From Chloroflexi bacterium RBG_19FT_COMBO_55_16 (lineage in GTDB: Bacteria > Chloroflexota > Anaerolineae > Anaerolineales > UBA4823), in contig MGOK01000153.1 in NCBI GenBank assembly GCA_001795335.1, forward strand, positions 1,861 through 13,719: a stretch of DNA of 11,859 bases. Reading direction: 5' to 3'. The first letter of the stretch is position 1; every line of letters begins with the position of its first letter. The translations under genes were made by a program, and so were the position numbers. The notes below the pieces were generated by a model. The model searched no databases, was not told the DNA's origin, and saw only the letters and a program-made list of their open reading frames with translations. Below are positions 1-6,652 of the stretch, piece by piece.

Positions 1-201
1 AACCTGGGGATCAAAGTTGGCCAGACTACCTCGGATGGCCTGATGACGGTGGAGGCGGTGATGTGCCTGGCGGCGTGCGACAAGGCACCGCTGTTCCAGG
101 TGCAATCCGGGGAAGGGCTCGCTTACCACGAGAACCAGACTATCGAAACCGCCTTAGGACTGATAGACCAATTGAGATCACCCGACGCCAAGAGTAAGTA
201 G
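1..201 (+). CDS. nuoE: NADH-quinone oxidoreductase subunit E, C-terminal part (5' truncated by window edge)
   Basis: Frame 1 is open from the first base to the TAG at 199-201 and gives the last 66 residues of a thioredoxin-like [2Fe-2S] protein. NuoE carries cluster N1a next to the FMN subunit NuoF in the peripheral arm of complex I. The visible part contains the second cysteine pair in EAVMCLAACDKAPLFQV (Cys22 and Cys26 of this fragment), matching the family pattern C-L-G-x-C-x-x-A-P. Alanine replaces the usual glycine in CLGAC. The sequence before it (VGQTTSDGLMTVEAV) fits the usual GxTTxDGxFTLExV region. The first cysteine pair and the start codon lie outside the window. A 39-base spacer separates it from nuoF, the usual partner. 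Identity is firm because motif and neighbour agree. Confidence 0.93.
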   Translation, partial: NLGIKVGQTTSDGLMTVEAVMCLAACDKAPLFQVQSGEGLAYHENQTIETALGLIDQLRSPDAKSK

Positions 202-240
202 TCCCTCTGGCAAAGTAAACAAAACTTCGAGATAGCCTTC

Positions 241-1542
241 ATGAGCCAATATATCCTTCTTCGACATCGTGAGATCCCCGATCTGAACCAGCTGGAGGTA
301 TACCGCCTGCACGGCGGTTACGAGGCATTCCAGAAGGTAGTCACCACTATGCAGCCAGAGGAGGTCACCGAAGTTGTTAAGGCTTCCGGGTTGCGTGGTC
401 GCGGTGGAGCCGGGTTTCCGACCGGGATGAAGTGGGCTTTCACTGACAAGAAATCCTGGCCACATTACGTGGTGGCCAACGCCGACGAGTCTGAGCCGGG
501 GACATTCAAAGACCGCGAGATCATGGAGGGCAACCCATTTCAATTCCTCGAAGGGGTAGCGATTGCCGCCTACGCCGTCCAGGCTCAAACAGCATACATC
601 TATCTGCGCGGCGAATTCTGGAAGATCGCCGAAAGCCTGGATCACAAGATCGCTGACCTAGAGGCGGCCGGTTTGTTGGGGGACAAGTTGTTCGGTAGCG
701 ATTATTCCTTGCGCATCTATACCCACCTCGGCGCGGGCGCATATATTTGTGGTGAGGAAACTGCCATGCTCGAGTCGCTGGAAGGCAAGCTGGGCCAACC
801 CCGCCTGCGACCGCCTTTCCCACCCTCCTTTGGCCTGTTCGGCAAACCCACCGTGGTCAATAACGTTGAAACGTTATCCAACGTCCCGCTGATCATCGCG
901 CGCGGAGCTGACTGGTATCGATCGATAGGCACGGACAAGAGCCCTGGTACAAAGATCTTCAGTCTATCTGGGCATGTCAACCGGCCTGGCAACTATGAGT
1001 TGCCGCTCGGCACCCCCTTCAGGGAATTGATTTACGTTCATGGCGGCGGCATTCCGGACAGTCGCCAGGTCAAGGCCATCATGGCGGCTGGAGCTTCCTC
1101 GGCTTTGATCGTGGCGACTGAAGAGGCTCTGGATACGCCGATGGATTATGAGAGCGTCCCCAGGCTGGGTGCACAGCTCGGATCGGCTTCGGTGATCGTA
1201 GTCGACGACTCGGTGAGCATCGATTGGGTGTTGCACAAGACCTTGCATTTCTTCAGCCATGAGTCATGCGGCAAGTGCACCCCTTGCCGAGAGGGGACTT
1301 ACTGGATGAGGCATATCATTGACCGCATCCATGGTGGGGAGGCTGCCTGGGAGGATGTGGAATTGCTCAACGAAGTGGCCCAACAGATCAAAGGCAAATG
1401 CCTGTGTGCACTTGGCGAATTTTCCATTGAGGCGGTGATTTCGGGTATCGAGCGCTTCGAAACGGATTTCAGGACAAGAGTCTCAGATAAGTGGGGTGAG
1501 GAGATCACAGTGAACGCAGAACAAGGCGTAAGTAAAGCATAA
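241..1542 (+). CDS. nuoF: NADH-quinone oxidoreductase subunit F (FMN and NADH binding, cluster N3)
   Basis: The 433-residue protein is the NADH-oxidising subunit of complex I; it binds NADH and FMN and passes electrons to [4Fe-4S] cluster N3. The glycine-rich flavin/nucleotide site is at residues 50-64 (GLRGRGGAGFPTGMKW), followed by ANADESEPGTFKDRE at 79-93. The second conserved block, HLGAGAYICGEETAMLESLEG, is near 162-182. An SLBB-type region spans about 240-300. The N3 ligands are Cys343, Cys346 and Cys349 in ESCGKCTPCREG plus Cys389 in CALGEF; Cys387 is an extra nearby cysteine. Length is normal for the family. The ATG at 241 is chosen because the in-frame codon at 217-219 is a stop and the N-terminus (SQYILLRHREIPDLNQLEVY) looks complete. 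Its Shine-Dalgarno site is poor: only GAG at 229-231. Cotranscribed with nuoE and nuoG. Confidence 0.97.
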   Translation: MSQYILLRHREIPDLNQLEVYRLHGGYEAFQKVVTTMQPEEVTEVVKASGLRGRGGAGFPTGMKWAFTDKKSWPHYVVANADESEPGTFKDREIMEGNPFQFLEGVAIAAYAVQAQTAYIYLRGEFWKIAESLDHKIADLEAAGLLGDKLFGSDYSLRIYTHLGAGAYICGEETAMLESLEGKLGQPRLRPPFPPSFGLFGKPTVVNNVETLSNVPLIIARGADWYRSIGTDKSPGTKIFSLSGHVNRPGNYELPLGTPFRELIYVHGGGIPDSRQVKAIMAAGASSALIVATEEALDTPMDYESVPRLGAQLGSASVIVVDDSVSIDWVLHKTLHFFSHESCGKCTPCREGTYWMRHIIDRIHGGEAAWEDVELLNEVAQQIKGKCLCALGEFSIEAVISGIERFETDFRTRVSDKWGEEITVNAEQGVSKA

Positions 1543-1545
1543 TGC

Positions 1546-1566
1546 GTAAAACGTGAAAGGTGATGG
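1546..1566 (+). repeat. Short heptad-periodic tract in the nuoF-nuoG spacer
   Basis: After the nuoF stop (TAA 1540-1542) the sequence TGC leads into GTAAAAC, GTGAAAG, GTGATGG in unbroken 7-base register (1546-1552, 1553-1559, 1560-1566). The same TGCGTRAAAC-type unit reappears in the nuoG-nuoH and nuoJ-nuoK spacers. Two possible early nuoG starts (GTG 1560, ATG 1563) fall inside this tract. Function unknown; three units alone could be chance, so the support comes from recurrence elsewhere. Confidence 0.45.
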
Positions 1567-1571
1567 TTTAT

Positions 1572-1575
1572 GGAG
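1572..1575 (+). promoter_or_regulatory. Ribosome binding site that decides the nuoG start
   Basis: GGAG lies 5 bases before the ATG at 1581. The alternative in-frame starts GTG 1560 and ATG 1563 have only AAGG-like sequence at unsuitable spacing, so this site supports 1581. Confidence 0.65.
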
Positions 1576-1580
1576 CAGAG

Positions 1581-4118
1581 ATGGCAAAATTGGTGACACT
1601 GGCAGTCGATGGGATTGAGGTCCAGGTAGCGGAAGGCACCCTAGTAGTGGATGCGGCAAAAAAAGCCGGGGTATACATCCCAGTGTTCTGCTACCATCCC
1701 AAGATGGAACCGGTGGGCATGTGCCGCATGTGCCTGGTAGAGATCGGTCGCCCGCTGATTAACCGGGAGACAGGCCAGTTTGAACGCACAGAGGATGGCA
1801 GCCACAAGATGCAATTTGGCTCGAAACTGGAGACTGCCTGCACCATCCCGGTTTCCGAAGGCATGCTAGTGCGTGGCTTTACGGAAAAAGTACTGCGCGG
1901 CCGGAAAGACATCCTGGAGTTTCTGCTCACCTCACACCCCCTCGATTGCCCGATCTGTGACAAGGGCGGTGAATGTCCTTTGCAAAACCTGACTATGGAT
2001 TTCGGACCCGGCAAAAGCCGCTTCATTTACGATGAAAAGATGCACTTGTCCAAGCACGTCCCCCTGGGAGAGCTGATTTACCTTGACCAAGAGCGTTGTA
2101 TCCAGTGTGGGCGATGCGTCCGCTTCCAAGACGAAATCGTGGATGACCCAGTGATCGGGTTCGCCCAGCGCGGCCGGGCGCTGCAGATTGTCACCTATTC
2201 CGAACCGGGGTTTGACTCATACTTCTCTGGCAATACGAGTGACATCTGCCCGGTTGGCGCGCTGACAACCAGCGACTTCCGCTTCCAGGCACGTCCCTGG
2301 GAATTAAATTATGCTGCTTCGATCTGCCAACAATGCCCGGTAGGCTGTAACCTGACTATCAACGTGCGGCGGGAGGATAAATCGGGCGGCGCGATCGTCG
2401 TCAAGCGCGTGATGCCCCGCCAGAATGAGTGGGTGAACGAAATCTGGATCTGCGACAAGGGGCGCTTTGCCTACCATTATGCGGAGAGCAAAGAACGCTT
2501 AACGCAGCCGCTCCTCCGACAGAATGGCGAGTTGGTCCCGGCTTCGTGGGATGAGGCGCTAAATCGAGTCGCTGAGGGCTTGAAAACGGCTGGGAAGGGG
2601 GCCTTAACCCTGGCAAGCGGGCGGCTATCTAATGAAGATCTGTTCAATCTGCGCATCTTAACCGAAGCCCTGGATGGTAAGGCGATTCAATATACCAACC
2701 TGGCTGGCGGCGACCTGGTGGCACAAGTAGGTGTGGGCCAGGGCACTAACTTTGCTGATATTGGGGCAGGGACGGCCATCCTGGTCGTGGCCTGCGACCT
2801 GGAAGAAGAGGCGCCAATTTACTGGCTTAGGGTAAAACAGGCTGCTGAGCGCGGGGCGAAGCTGATCGTCGCAAACCCACGCTCGACTAAGACCGATCGA
2901 TATGCTACGCACACCCTGCGTTACCCTTATGGCGCTGAAGCGGCAATCGTGCTGGCGATGCTTAATTCGTTGTCGGCCAAACGCCCCGACTTGCCCAAGG
3001 GCGTGCAAGAGGTCGCCCGCTCTGCCGAAGTTCAGGCTGCCGCCCGGGCTTTCGCCGAGGCTGAAAACGCGGTGGTCTTGTTTGGCAGCGAGGGCACCGG
3101 CCTGGCAGCCTCGCGGCCCCTGGCGCAGGCCTGTGCCAACTTGTTGATTGCCACCAACCACGTTGGCCGAGCCAATAATGGCCTGATCGGCGTCTGGCAC
3201 AGCGCCAACACGCAGGGAGCCTGGGACATGGGTTTCACTCCCGCAGAAGATTTGGGCGCGGCGTTACATTCCGCCCGAGCCTTGTACGTGGCAGCTGCTG
3301 ATCCAGCTGGAGACGACCCGGCGCTCGCGGAGGCGCTAAAGTCGGTGGACTTCGTGGTCGTGCAGGAGCTCTTTCTGACGGAAACCGCCAGGCTGGCTGA
3401 TGTGGTGCTGCCAGCTCAATCGTTCATTGAGCGCGAGGGGACACTGACCAATGCTGAAAGGCGCGTGCAGCGCTATCATCCAGCCGTGCCTGAACGCTCA
3501 GGGCCATTGGCGGACTTTGCAATCACAGCCCGCATCGCAGAACGCCTGGGACTGGACCTGGAGGCCAGGATCCCTCTGCGCGTGATGGAGCGCATCGCTT
3601 CCCAGGTACCGGACTACGCTGGCGTGACATACCAGAAACTGGCGGAGGTGGTCGACCAGTGGCCGATCGTCGGCCGGGCCGACCTGTATTATGGGGGTAC
3701 AACCTATGAAAATTCTCAGGGGCTTGGAGTGCAGCTGCAACCAGCCGCCCAAAGAGGCGAGCAGATCCCACTCGGCTGGCTACAGCCGTCTGAAGTAGTC
3801 ATGGCTGGGGAGACGGATATCCTGGCGGTCCCGATCACGCGCCTCTACGATCGCGGCCAGACGGTGGTACCCTCCGATCTTCTGCACCAGCGCATACCTG
3901 AGCCTTACCTGGTATTACATCCCCAAACCGCCAGACGAATGGGCATTGTAAATAGCTCTCCGGTGGACTTGCACCTGAAGGGAGTGGTGATCCAGGTGAC
4001 AGCCTTCCTGGATGAATCTGTGCCGGAGAATGTGGCTCTTGTGCCGCGGAGTATGGGCATCCCGATCACAGATCCTGTGCCGGTTGAGGTTGAGGTCGCG
4101 GAAAAGATCGTAGCGTGA
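1581..4118 (+). CDS. nuoG: NADH-quinone oxidoreductase subunit G (clusters N1b, N5, N4, N7; molybdopterin-type fold)
   Basis: An 845-residue protein from ATG 1581; an in-frame GTG 1560 or ATG 1563 would add 7 or 6 residues but lacks a good ribosome site. It is the large Fe-S subunit of the peripheral arm and carries electrons from NuoF/E toward NuoI. In this numbering, the N-terminal [2Fe-2S] ferredoxin domain has Cys37, Cys48, Cys51 and Cys87 (N1b). The His-Cys motif SHPLDCPICDKGGECPLQ supplies His119, Cys123, Cys126 and Cys132 (N5). Cys173, Cys176, Cys179 and Cys223 (CIQCGRC ... DICPVGALT) form N4. Cys249, Cys252, Cys256 and Cys291 (CQQCPVGC ... WICDKGRF) match the optional N7 site. Residues of about 295-770 are the molybdopterin-oxidoreductase fold (e.g. 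RLADVVLPAQSFIEREGT), which in complex I normally lacks the cofactor. No truncation or frameshift seen. Confidence 0.96.
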   Translation: MAKLVTLAVDGIEVQVAEGTLVVDAAKKAGVYIPVFCYHPKMEPVGMCRMCLVEIGRPLINRETGQFERTEDGSHKMQFGSKLETACTIPVSEGMLVRGFTEKVLRGRKDILEFLLTSHPLDCPICDKGGECPLQNLTMDFGPGKSRFIYDEKMHLSKHVPLGELIYLDQERCIQCGRCVRFQDEIVDDPVIGFAQRGRALQIVTYSEPGFDSYFSGNTSDICPVGALTTSDFRFQARPWELNYAASICQQCPVGCNLTINVRREDKSGGAIVVKRVMPRQNEWVNEIWICDKGRFAYHYAESKERLTQPLLRQNGELVPASWDEALNRVAEGLKTAGKGALTLASGRLSNEDLFNLRILTEALDGKAIQYTNLAGGDLVAQVGVGQGTNFADIGAGTAILVVACDLEEEAPIYWLRVKQAAERGAKLIVANPRSTKTDRYATHTLRYPYGAEAAIVLAMLNSLSAKRPDLPKGVQEVARSAEVQAAARAFAEAENAVVLFGSEGTGLAASRPLAQACANLLIATNHVGRANNGLIGVWHSANTQGAWDMGFTPAEDLGAALHSARALYVAAADPAGDDPALAEALKSVDFVVVQELFLTETARLADVVLPAQSFIEREGTLTNAERRVQRYHPAVPERSGPLADFAITARIAERLGLDLEARIPLRVMERIASQVPDYAGVTYQKLAEVVDQWPIVGRADLYYGGTTYENSQGLGVQLQPAAQRGEQIPLGWLQPSEVVMAGETDILAVPITRLYDRGQTVVPSDLLHQRIPEPYLVLHPQTARRMGIVNSSPVDLHLKGVVIQVTAFLDESVPENVALVPRSMGIPITDPVPVEVEVAEKIVA

Positions 4119-4121
4119 TGC

Positions 4122-4170
4122 GAGAATCGTGAAACGTGAAGTGGAAGATATGAAGCGAGACGAGGTTTGA
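4122..4170 (+). repeat. Heptad-periodic purine-rich tract filling the nuoG-nuoH spacer
   Basis: Starting 3 bases after the nuoG stop, the spacer divides into seven consecutive 7-mers: GAGAATC, GTGAAAC, GTGAAGT, GGAAGAT, ATGAAGC, GAGACGA, GGTTTGA. The first, second, third, fifth and sixth fit a loose pattern of purine-rich RTGAARN/GAGANNN; the fourth and last are diverged. The tract ends at the nuoH ATG, and the nuoH Shine-Dalgarno GAGG (4162-4165, 5 bases from the ATG) lies within it. Degenerate tandem repeat; function unknown. Confidence 0.6.
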
Positions 4171-5178
4171 ATGGATCCACTGCTGATCTTGGAATGGACG
4201 ATCAAATCAGTTTTCTTGTTAATTGTGTTGTTGACTGGCTTTATGTATCTGACCTTTTATGAGCGCAAGGCACTGGCGCGCATCCAGGTGCGGATCGGGC
4301 CGAACCGCGCTGGGCCGGGCGGCTGGTTCCAACCGTTAGCAGATGGTTTGAAATTAATCTTCAAAGAAGAGCTCATCCCGGCCCAGTCTTACAAGGTGGT
4401 TTTCCTTCTCGCTCCGATCGTGACCGTCGTCCCTGCACTGGTGATCCTGGCCGTGCTGCCGTGGGGAACCTCGTTCTCCCTATTTGGCCGGGAGATCCCT
4501 CTGTACCTTTCCGATATCAATGTGGGTGTGTTGTATATCGTGTCGATCGCCTCGATCTCAGTGTACGGGATTGTGCTGGCGGGATGGTCCTCAAACAATA
4601 AGTACGCCATGCTGGGTGGGATGCGCTCCACGGCGCAGATGATCAGCTATGAGCTGGCGCTCGGTCTGGCTTTTATTGGGCCGATCCTGATCACCGGTTC
4701 GATGAGCCTTGCTGACATCGTCGCCGCCCAAAAGCCGATTTGGTTCGTTATCTACCAACCATTGGGCGCGTTGATTTTCTTCATCTCCGTGATCGCGGAA
4801 GTCAACCGAGCGCCTTTTGACATGCCGGAGGCTGAACAGGAGTTGACGGCGGGTTACCATACTGAATATTCTGGGTTAAAGTTCGCCTTGTTCTTCATGG
4901 CCGAGTATATCAAGATGATCGCAGTGAGCGCCATTGCAGCGACCATGTTCTTCGGGGGTTACCGCGGCCCATTTGTCGATCAGGTGCCTTTGCTCGGGCC
5001 GCTTTATCTGTTCATCAAGATCCTGTTGTTGCTGTTTGTGATGATCTGGGTGCGGGCTACCCTGCCGCGTATCCGCTATGACCGGTTGATGGCGTTTGGG
5101 TGGAAAGTCCTATTGCCGGCCGCTTTATTGAATGTTGTGTTAACCGCGGTTGTATTGATATTGGTAGGAGGTTTGTGA
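4171..5178 (+). CDS. nuoH: NADH-quinone oxidoreductase subunit H (membrane, quinone-site subunit)
   Basis: A 335-residue integral membrane protein with about eight hydrophobic helices, the usual size for NuoH/ND1. It anchors the peripheral arm to the membrane arm, forms much of the quinone chamber and starts the chain of charged residues used in proton pumping. The family signature is ERKALARIQVRIGPNRAGP at 31-49, followed by GGWFQPLADGLKLIFKE at 50-66. A conserved glutamate sits in MISYELALG (Glu161). The acidic quinone-cavity loop AEVNRAPFDMPEAEQELTAG (209-228) has Glu210, Asp217, Glu220, Glu222 and Glu224. The ATG at 4171 has GAGG at 4162-4165. Its TGA (5176-5178) shares one base with the nuoI ATG, so the two are probably translationally coupled. 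Confidence 0.97.
   Translation: MDPLLILEWTIKSVFLLIVLLTGFMYLTFYERKALARIQVRIGPNRAGPGGWFQPLADGLKLIFKEELIPAQSYKVVFLLAPIVTVVPALVILAVLPWGTSFSLFGREIPLYLSDINVGVLYIVSIASISVYGIVLAGWSSNNKYAMLGGMRSTAQMISYELALGLAFIGPILITGSMSLADIVAAQKPIWFVIYQPLGALIFFISVIAEVNRAPFDMPEAEQELTAGYHTEYSGLKFALFFMAEYIKMIAVSAIAATMFFGGYRGPFVDQVPLLGPLYLFIKILLLLFVMIWVRATLPRIRYDRLMAFGWKVLLPAALLNVVLTAVVLILVGGL
5166..5171 (+). promoter_or_regulatory. Strong ribosome binding site for nuoI inside the end of nuoH
   Basis: AGGAGG, a perfect anti-16S match, lies 6 bases before the ATG at 5178 and inside the last codons of nuoH. It settles the nuoI start against an in-frame upstream extension beginning near 5100, which would overlap nuoH by about 79 bases. 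Confidence 0.85.
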
Positions 5179-5687
5179 TGAGCGTGGTTACGGATTTTGC
5201 GCGTGGTATGTTGACCACGTTGAAGTCGATGTTCGAAAAACCGGTGACTGTCCAGTATCCGGAGGTCAAGCGCCCGGTGCGAACCCGGTTCAAAGGTCGC
5301 CACAGGCTGATGCGTTATGACAATGGATTGGAGAAGTGCATCGGTTGCGCCCTGTGCGCCGCGGCCTGCCCGGCCGATGCGATTTTTGTCGAAGCTTCAG
5401 AGAATACCGATGAGCAACGGTTTTCGCCAGGTGAGCGCTATGCCAGCACATATCAAATCAATATGCTGCGCTGCATATTCTGTGGTTATTGCGAGGATGC
5501 CTGCCCAACCGAGGCCATTGTATTGGGCGATAACTATGAACTATCGTTTACCGACCGGACAAGTTCGATTTACATGCGGGAAATGCTATTGGAGCCAGTT
5601 CCGTCGGGTGGCAAGCCCACACCCCAAAAGGTTGAGCCCGGCCTTTACAACCGTTCTATCCCCATCATGCAAGACCCGAGGGATTGA
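5178..5687 (+). CDS. nuoI: NADH-quinone oxidoreductase subunit I (two [4Fe-4S], clusters N6a and N6b)
   Basis: A 169-residue ferredoxin-like subunit that carries electrons from NuoG toward the terminal cluster N2 and quinone. It holds two [4Fe-4S] motifs: Cys54, Cys57, Cys60, Cys64 (CIGCALCAAACPADAI) and Cys99, Cys102, Cys105, Cys109 (CIFCGYCEDACPTEAI), the second followed by the usual ACPTEAI signature. The N-terminal segment (about residues 1-45, basic and amphipathic, ending RFKGRHRL) is the conserved membrane-surface anchoring region. The ATG at 5178 overlaps the nuoH TGA by one base and has a perfect AGGAGG. Length is typical for bacterial NuoI. The TGA at 5685-5687 is followed by nuoJ after 2 bases, so H, I and J form a tight block. 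Confidence 0.96.
   Translation: MSVVTDFARGMLTTLKSMFEKPVTVQYPEVKRPVRTRFKGRHRLMRYDNGLEKCIGCALCAAACPADAIFVEASENTDEQRFSPGERYASTYQINMLRCIFCGYCEDACPTEAIVLGDNYELSFTDRTSSIYMREMLLEPVPSGGKPTPQKVEPGLYNRSIPIMQDPRD
5678..5683 (+). promoter_or_regulatory. Ribosome binding site for nuoJ inside the end of nuoI
   Basis: GAGGGA lies 6 bases before the ATG at 5690. A TTG at 5684, two codons earlier in the same frame, directly abuts this site and so is an unlikely start. Confidence 0.65.
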
Positions 5688-5689
5688 AA

Positions 5690-6205
5690 ATGAATGTTGA
5701 TTTACTGTTTTTCCTCCCCATTGCCCTTGTGTCCGTGACGTCAGCCGTGGCAATGTTATTCAGCCGCCACGCGATTTACTCAGCGTTGTTCCTGATCATA
5801 AATTTCGGAACCATCGCCGCGTTTTACCTGATGTTGAACGCGCCCTTCCTGGCTATGGCGCAAGTGACGGTTTACGCCGGCGCGATCATGGTGTTGTTTT
5901 TGTTTGTGATTATGCTGCTTGGGGCTGAACAATTGCGTCAAAGACAGTCGATTCGATGGCAACAACCACTGGCGATCATCCTGGGCTTCTTACTTTTGGT
6001 TGAGAGCGTTTATCTCTTATTCTCCGCCGGCAACCAGAAAGGCCCGTTGCCTTCTTTCACCACCCTGCTGTCTGATTTTGGTAGCCCAACCGCCATCGGC
6101 GAGATTCTGTTTAACCATTATCTATTACCTTTTGAAGTGACCTCGGTGCTGCTTCTGGTGGCCATGATCGGGGCGATCGTGTTGACGAAGGGGGAGAAGG
6201 GGTGA
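5690..6205 (+). CDS. nuoJ: NADH-quinone oxidoreductase subunit J (membrane)
   Basis: A 171-residue hydrophobic protein with about five membrane helices, equivalent to mitochondrial ND6. In complex I it links the quinone-site subunit NuoH to the proton channels through NuoK. The clearest signature is the third helix, AQVTVYAGAIMVLFLFVIML (about 57-76); Tyr62 and Gly64 correspond to the pi-bulge positions known as Tyr59 and Gly61 in E. coli. The final helix LLPFEVTSVLLLVAMIGAIV (145-164) contains the conserved FExxSxLLLxAxxGA pattern with Glu149. The ATG at 5690 is preferred over TTG 5684 because of the GAGGGA at 5678-5683. A 48-base spacer separates it from nuoK. Confidence 0.94.
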   Translation: MNVDLLFFLPIALVSVTSAVAMLFSRHAIYSALFLIINFGTIAAFYLMLNAPFLAMAQVTVYAGAIMVLFLFVIMLLGAEQLRQRQSIRWQQPLAIILGFLLLVESVYLLFSAGNQKGPLPSFTTLLSDFGSPTAIGEILFNHYLLPFEVTSVLLLVAMIGAIVLTKGEKG

Positions 6206-6206
6206 G

Positions 6207-6243
6207 GCGAAGGATGTTATGCGTGAAACGTCAAGAGGGTTTG
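6207..6243 (+). repeat. Degenerate heptad-type tract in the nuoJ-nuoK spacer
   Basis: The spacer reads GCGAAGG, ATGTTAT, two extra bases GC, then GTGAAAC, GTCAAGA, GGGTTTG. The core at 6220-6235, TGCGTGAAACGTCAAG, closely matches TGCGTAAAACGTGAAAG after nuoF (1543-1559) and the start of the tract after nuoG. The nuoK Shine-Dalgarno GGAG (6243-6246, 7 bases before the ATG) begins at its last base. More decayed than the other tracts, with one register slip. Confidence 0.45.
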
Positions 6244-6253
6244 GAGTAATTTT

Positions 6254-6556
6254 ATGCTGCCTGTTTCTTATTACATATTGCTTTCAGCGGTCTTGTTCTC
6301 ACTCGGCGCGGTGGGTGTGTTGATCCGGCGGAATGCGATCGTCATTTTCATGTCTGTGGAACTGATGCTCAACGCGGCCAACCTTGCATTTGTGGCCTTT
6401 TCCACGATGTACGAATCGTTGAGTGGGCAGATCTTTGTCTTCTTCGTGATGACCGTAGCAGCGGCAGAAGTTGCGGTGGGCCTGGCGTTGATCGTGGCTA
6501 TCTTCCGCACCAAGCATAGCATTAATGTGGATGAGCTCAGCAATTTAAAAGGATGA
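6254..6556 (+). CDS. nuoK: NADH-quinone oxidoreductase subunit K (membrane)
   Basis: Exactly 100 residues with three membrane helices, the standard form of NuoK (mitochondrial ND4L). It forms part of the fourth proton half-channel between NuoJ and NuoN. The two essential buried glutamates are present at the same positions as in E. coli: Glu36 in [13 protein letters not shown] and Glu72 in [15 protein letters not shown]. The short polar tail [14 protein letters not shown] is typical. GGAG at 6243-6246 supports the ATG at 6254. The 96-base spacer downstream to nuoL is the longest in the window and holds the GAGA heptad tract. Confidence 0.96.
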   Translation: MLPVSYYILLSAVLFSLGAVGVLIRRNAIVIFMSVELMLNAANLAFVAFSTMYESLSGQIFVFFVMTVAAAEVAVGLALIVAIFRTKHSINVDELSNLKG

Positions 6557-6559
6557 TTC

Positions 6560-6608
6560 GAGAATGGAGAGTTGAGAGCGGAGATTTGAGAATAGAGAGC
6601 AGCAAAGT
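6560..6608 (+). repeat. GAGA heptad repeat in the nuoK-nuoL spacer
   Basis: Six consecutive 7-mers all begin with GAGA in perfect register: GAGAATG, GAGAGTT, GAGAGCG, GAGATTT, GAGAATA, GAGAGCA, followed by the diverged GCAAAGT. The tract starts 3 bases after the nuoK TGA and covers 49 bases, the same length and offset as the nuoG-nuoH tract. It is noncoding in context: the heptad unit is not a multiple of three and no start with a ribosome site leads into it. Confidence 0.75.
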
Positions 6609-6626
6609 TTACTAATCTCTTATCTC
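6581..6626 (+). other. Possible imperfect hairpin upstream of the nuoL ribosome site
   Basis: The left arm GAGATTTGAGAATAG (6581-6595) can pair with the right arm CTAATCTCTTATCTC (6612-6626) at 12 of 15 positions, with a 16-base loop. The right arm read on the - strand is itself GAGATAA GAGATTA, so two heptads lie in inverted orientation. Because of the repeat, at least one other register (6588-6602 with 6612-6626, 11 of 15) is also possible. There is no T-run after it, so it is not a classical terminator. It ends 15 bases before the nuoL GAGGAG. Folding is predicted by eye only. Confidence 0.4.
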
Positions 6627-6652
6627 GACCCTAAACCCTCTGAGGAGAACGC

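Noticed and set aside
1581..4118. NuoG as a true molybdenum oxidoreductase such as formate dehydrogenase
   Set aside because: I see no Cys/Sec catalytic residue in the expected context, and gene order with NuoF, NuoH and the rest fits complex I, where this fold is normally cofactor-free.
5100..5177. Upstream extension of nuoI inside nuoH
   Set aside because: The frame is open, but AGGAGG sits right before ATG 5178, the stop-start overlap is typical, and the extra residues do not resemble NuoI.
6560..6608. CRISPR-like array in the nuoK-nuoL spacer
   Set aside because: The repeat unit is only 7 bases with no spacers between units, which is a simple tandem repeat and not a CRISPR.
6581..6626. 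Intrinsic terminator between nuoK and nuoL
   Set aside because: The stem is A/T-rich and imperfect and no U-run follows; it is kept only as a possible hairpin.
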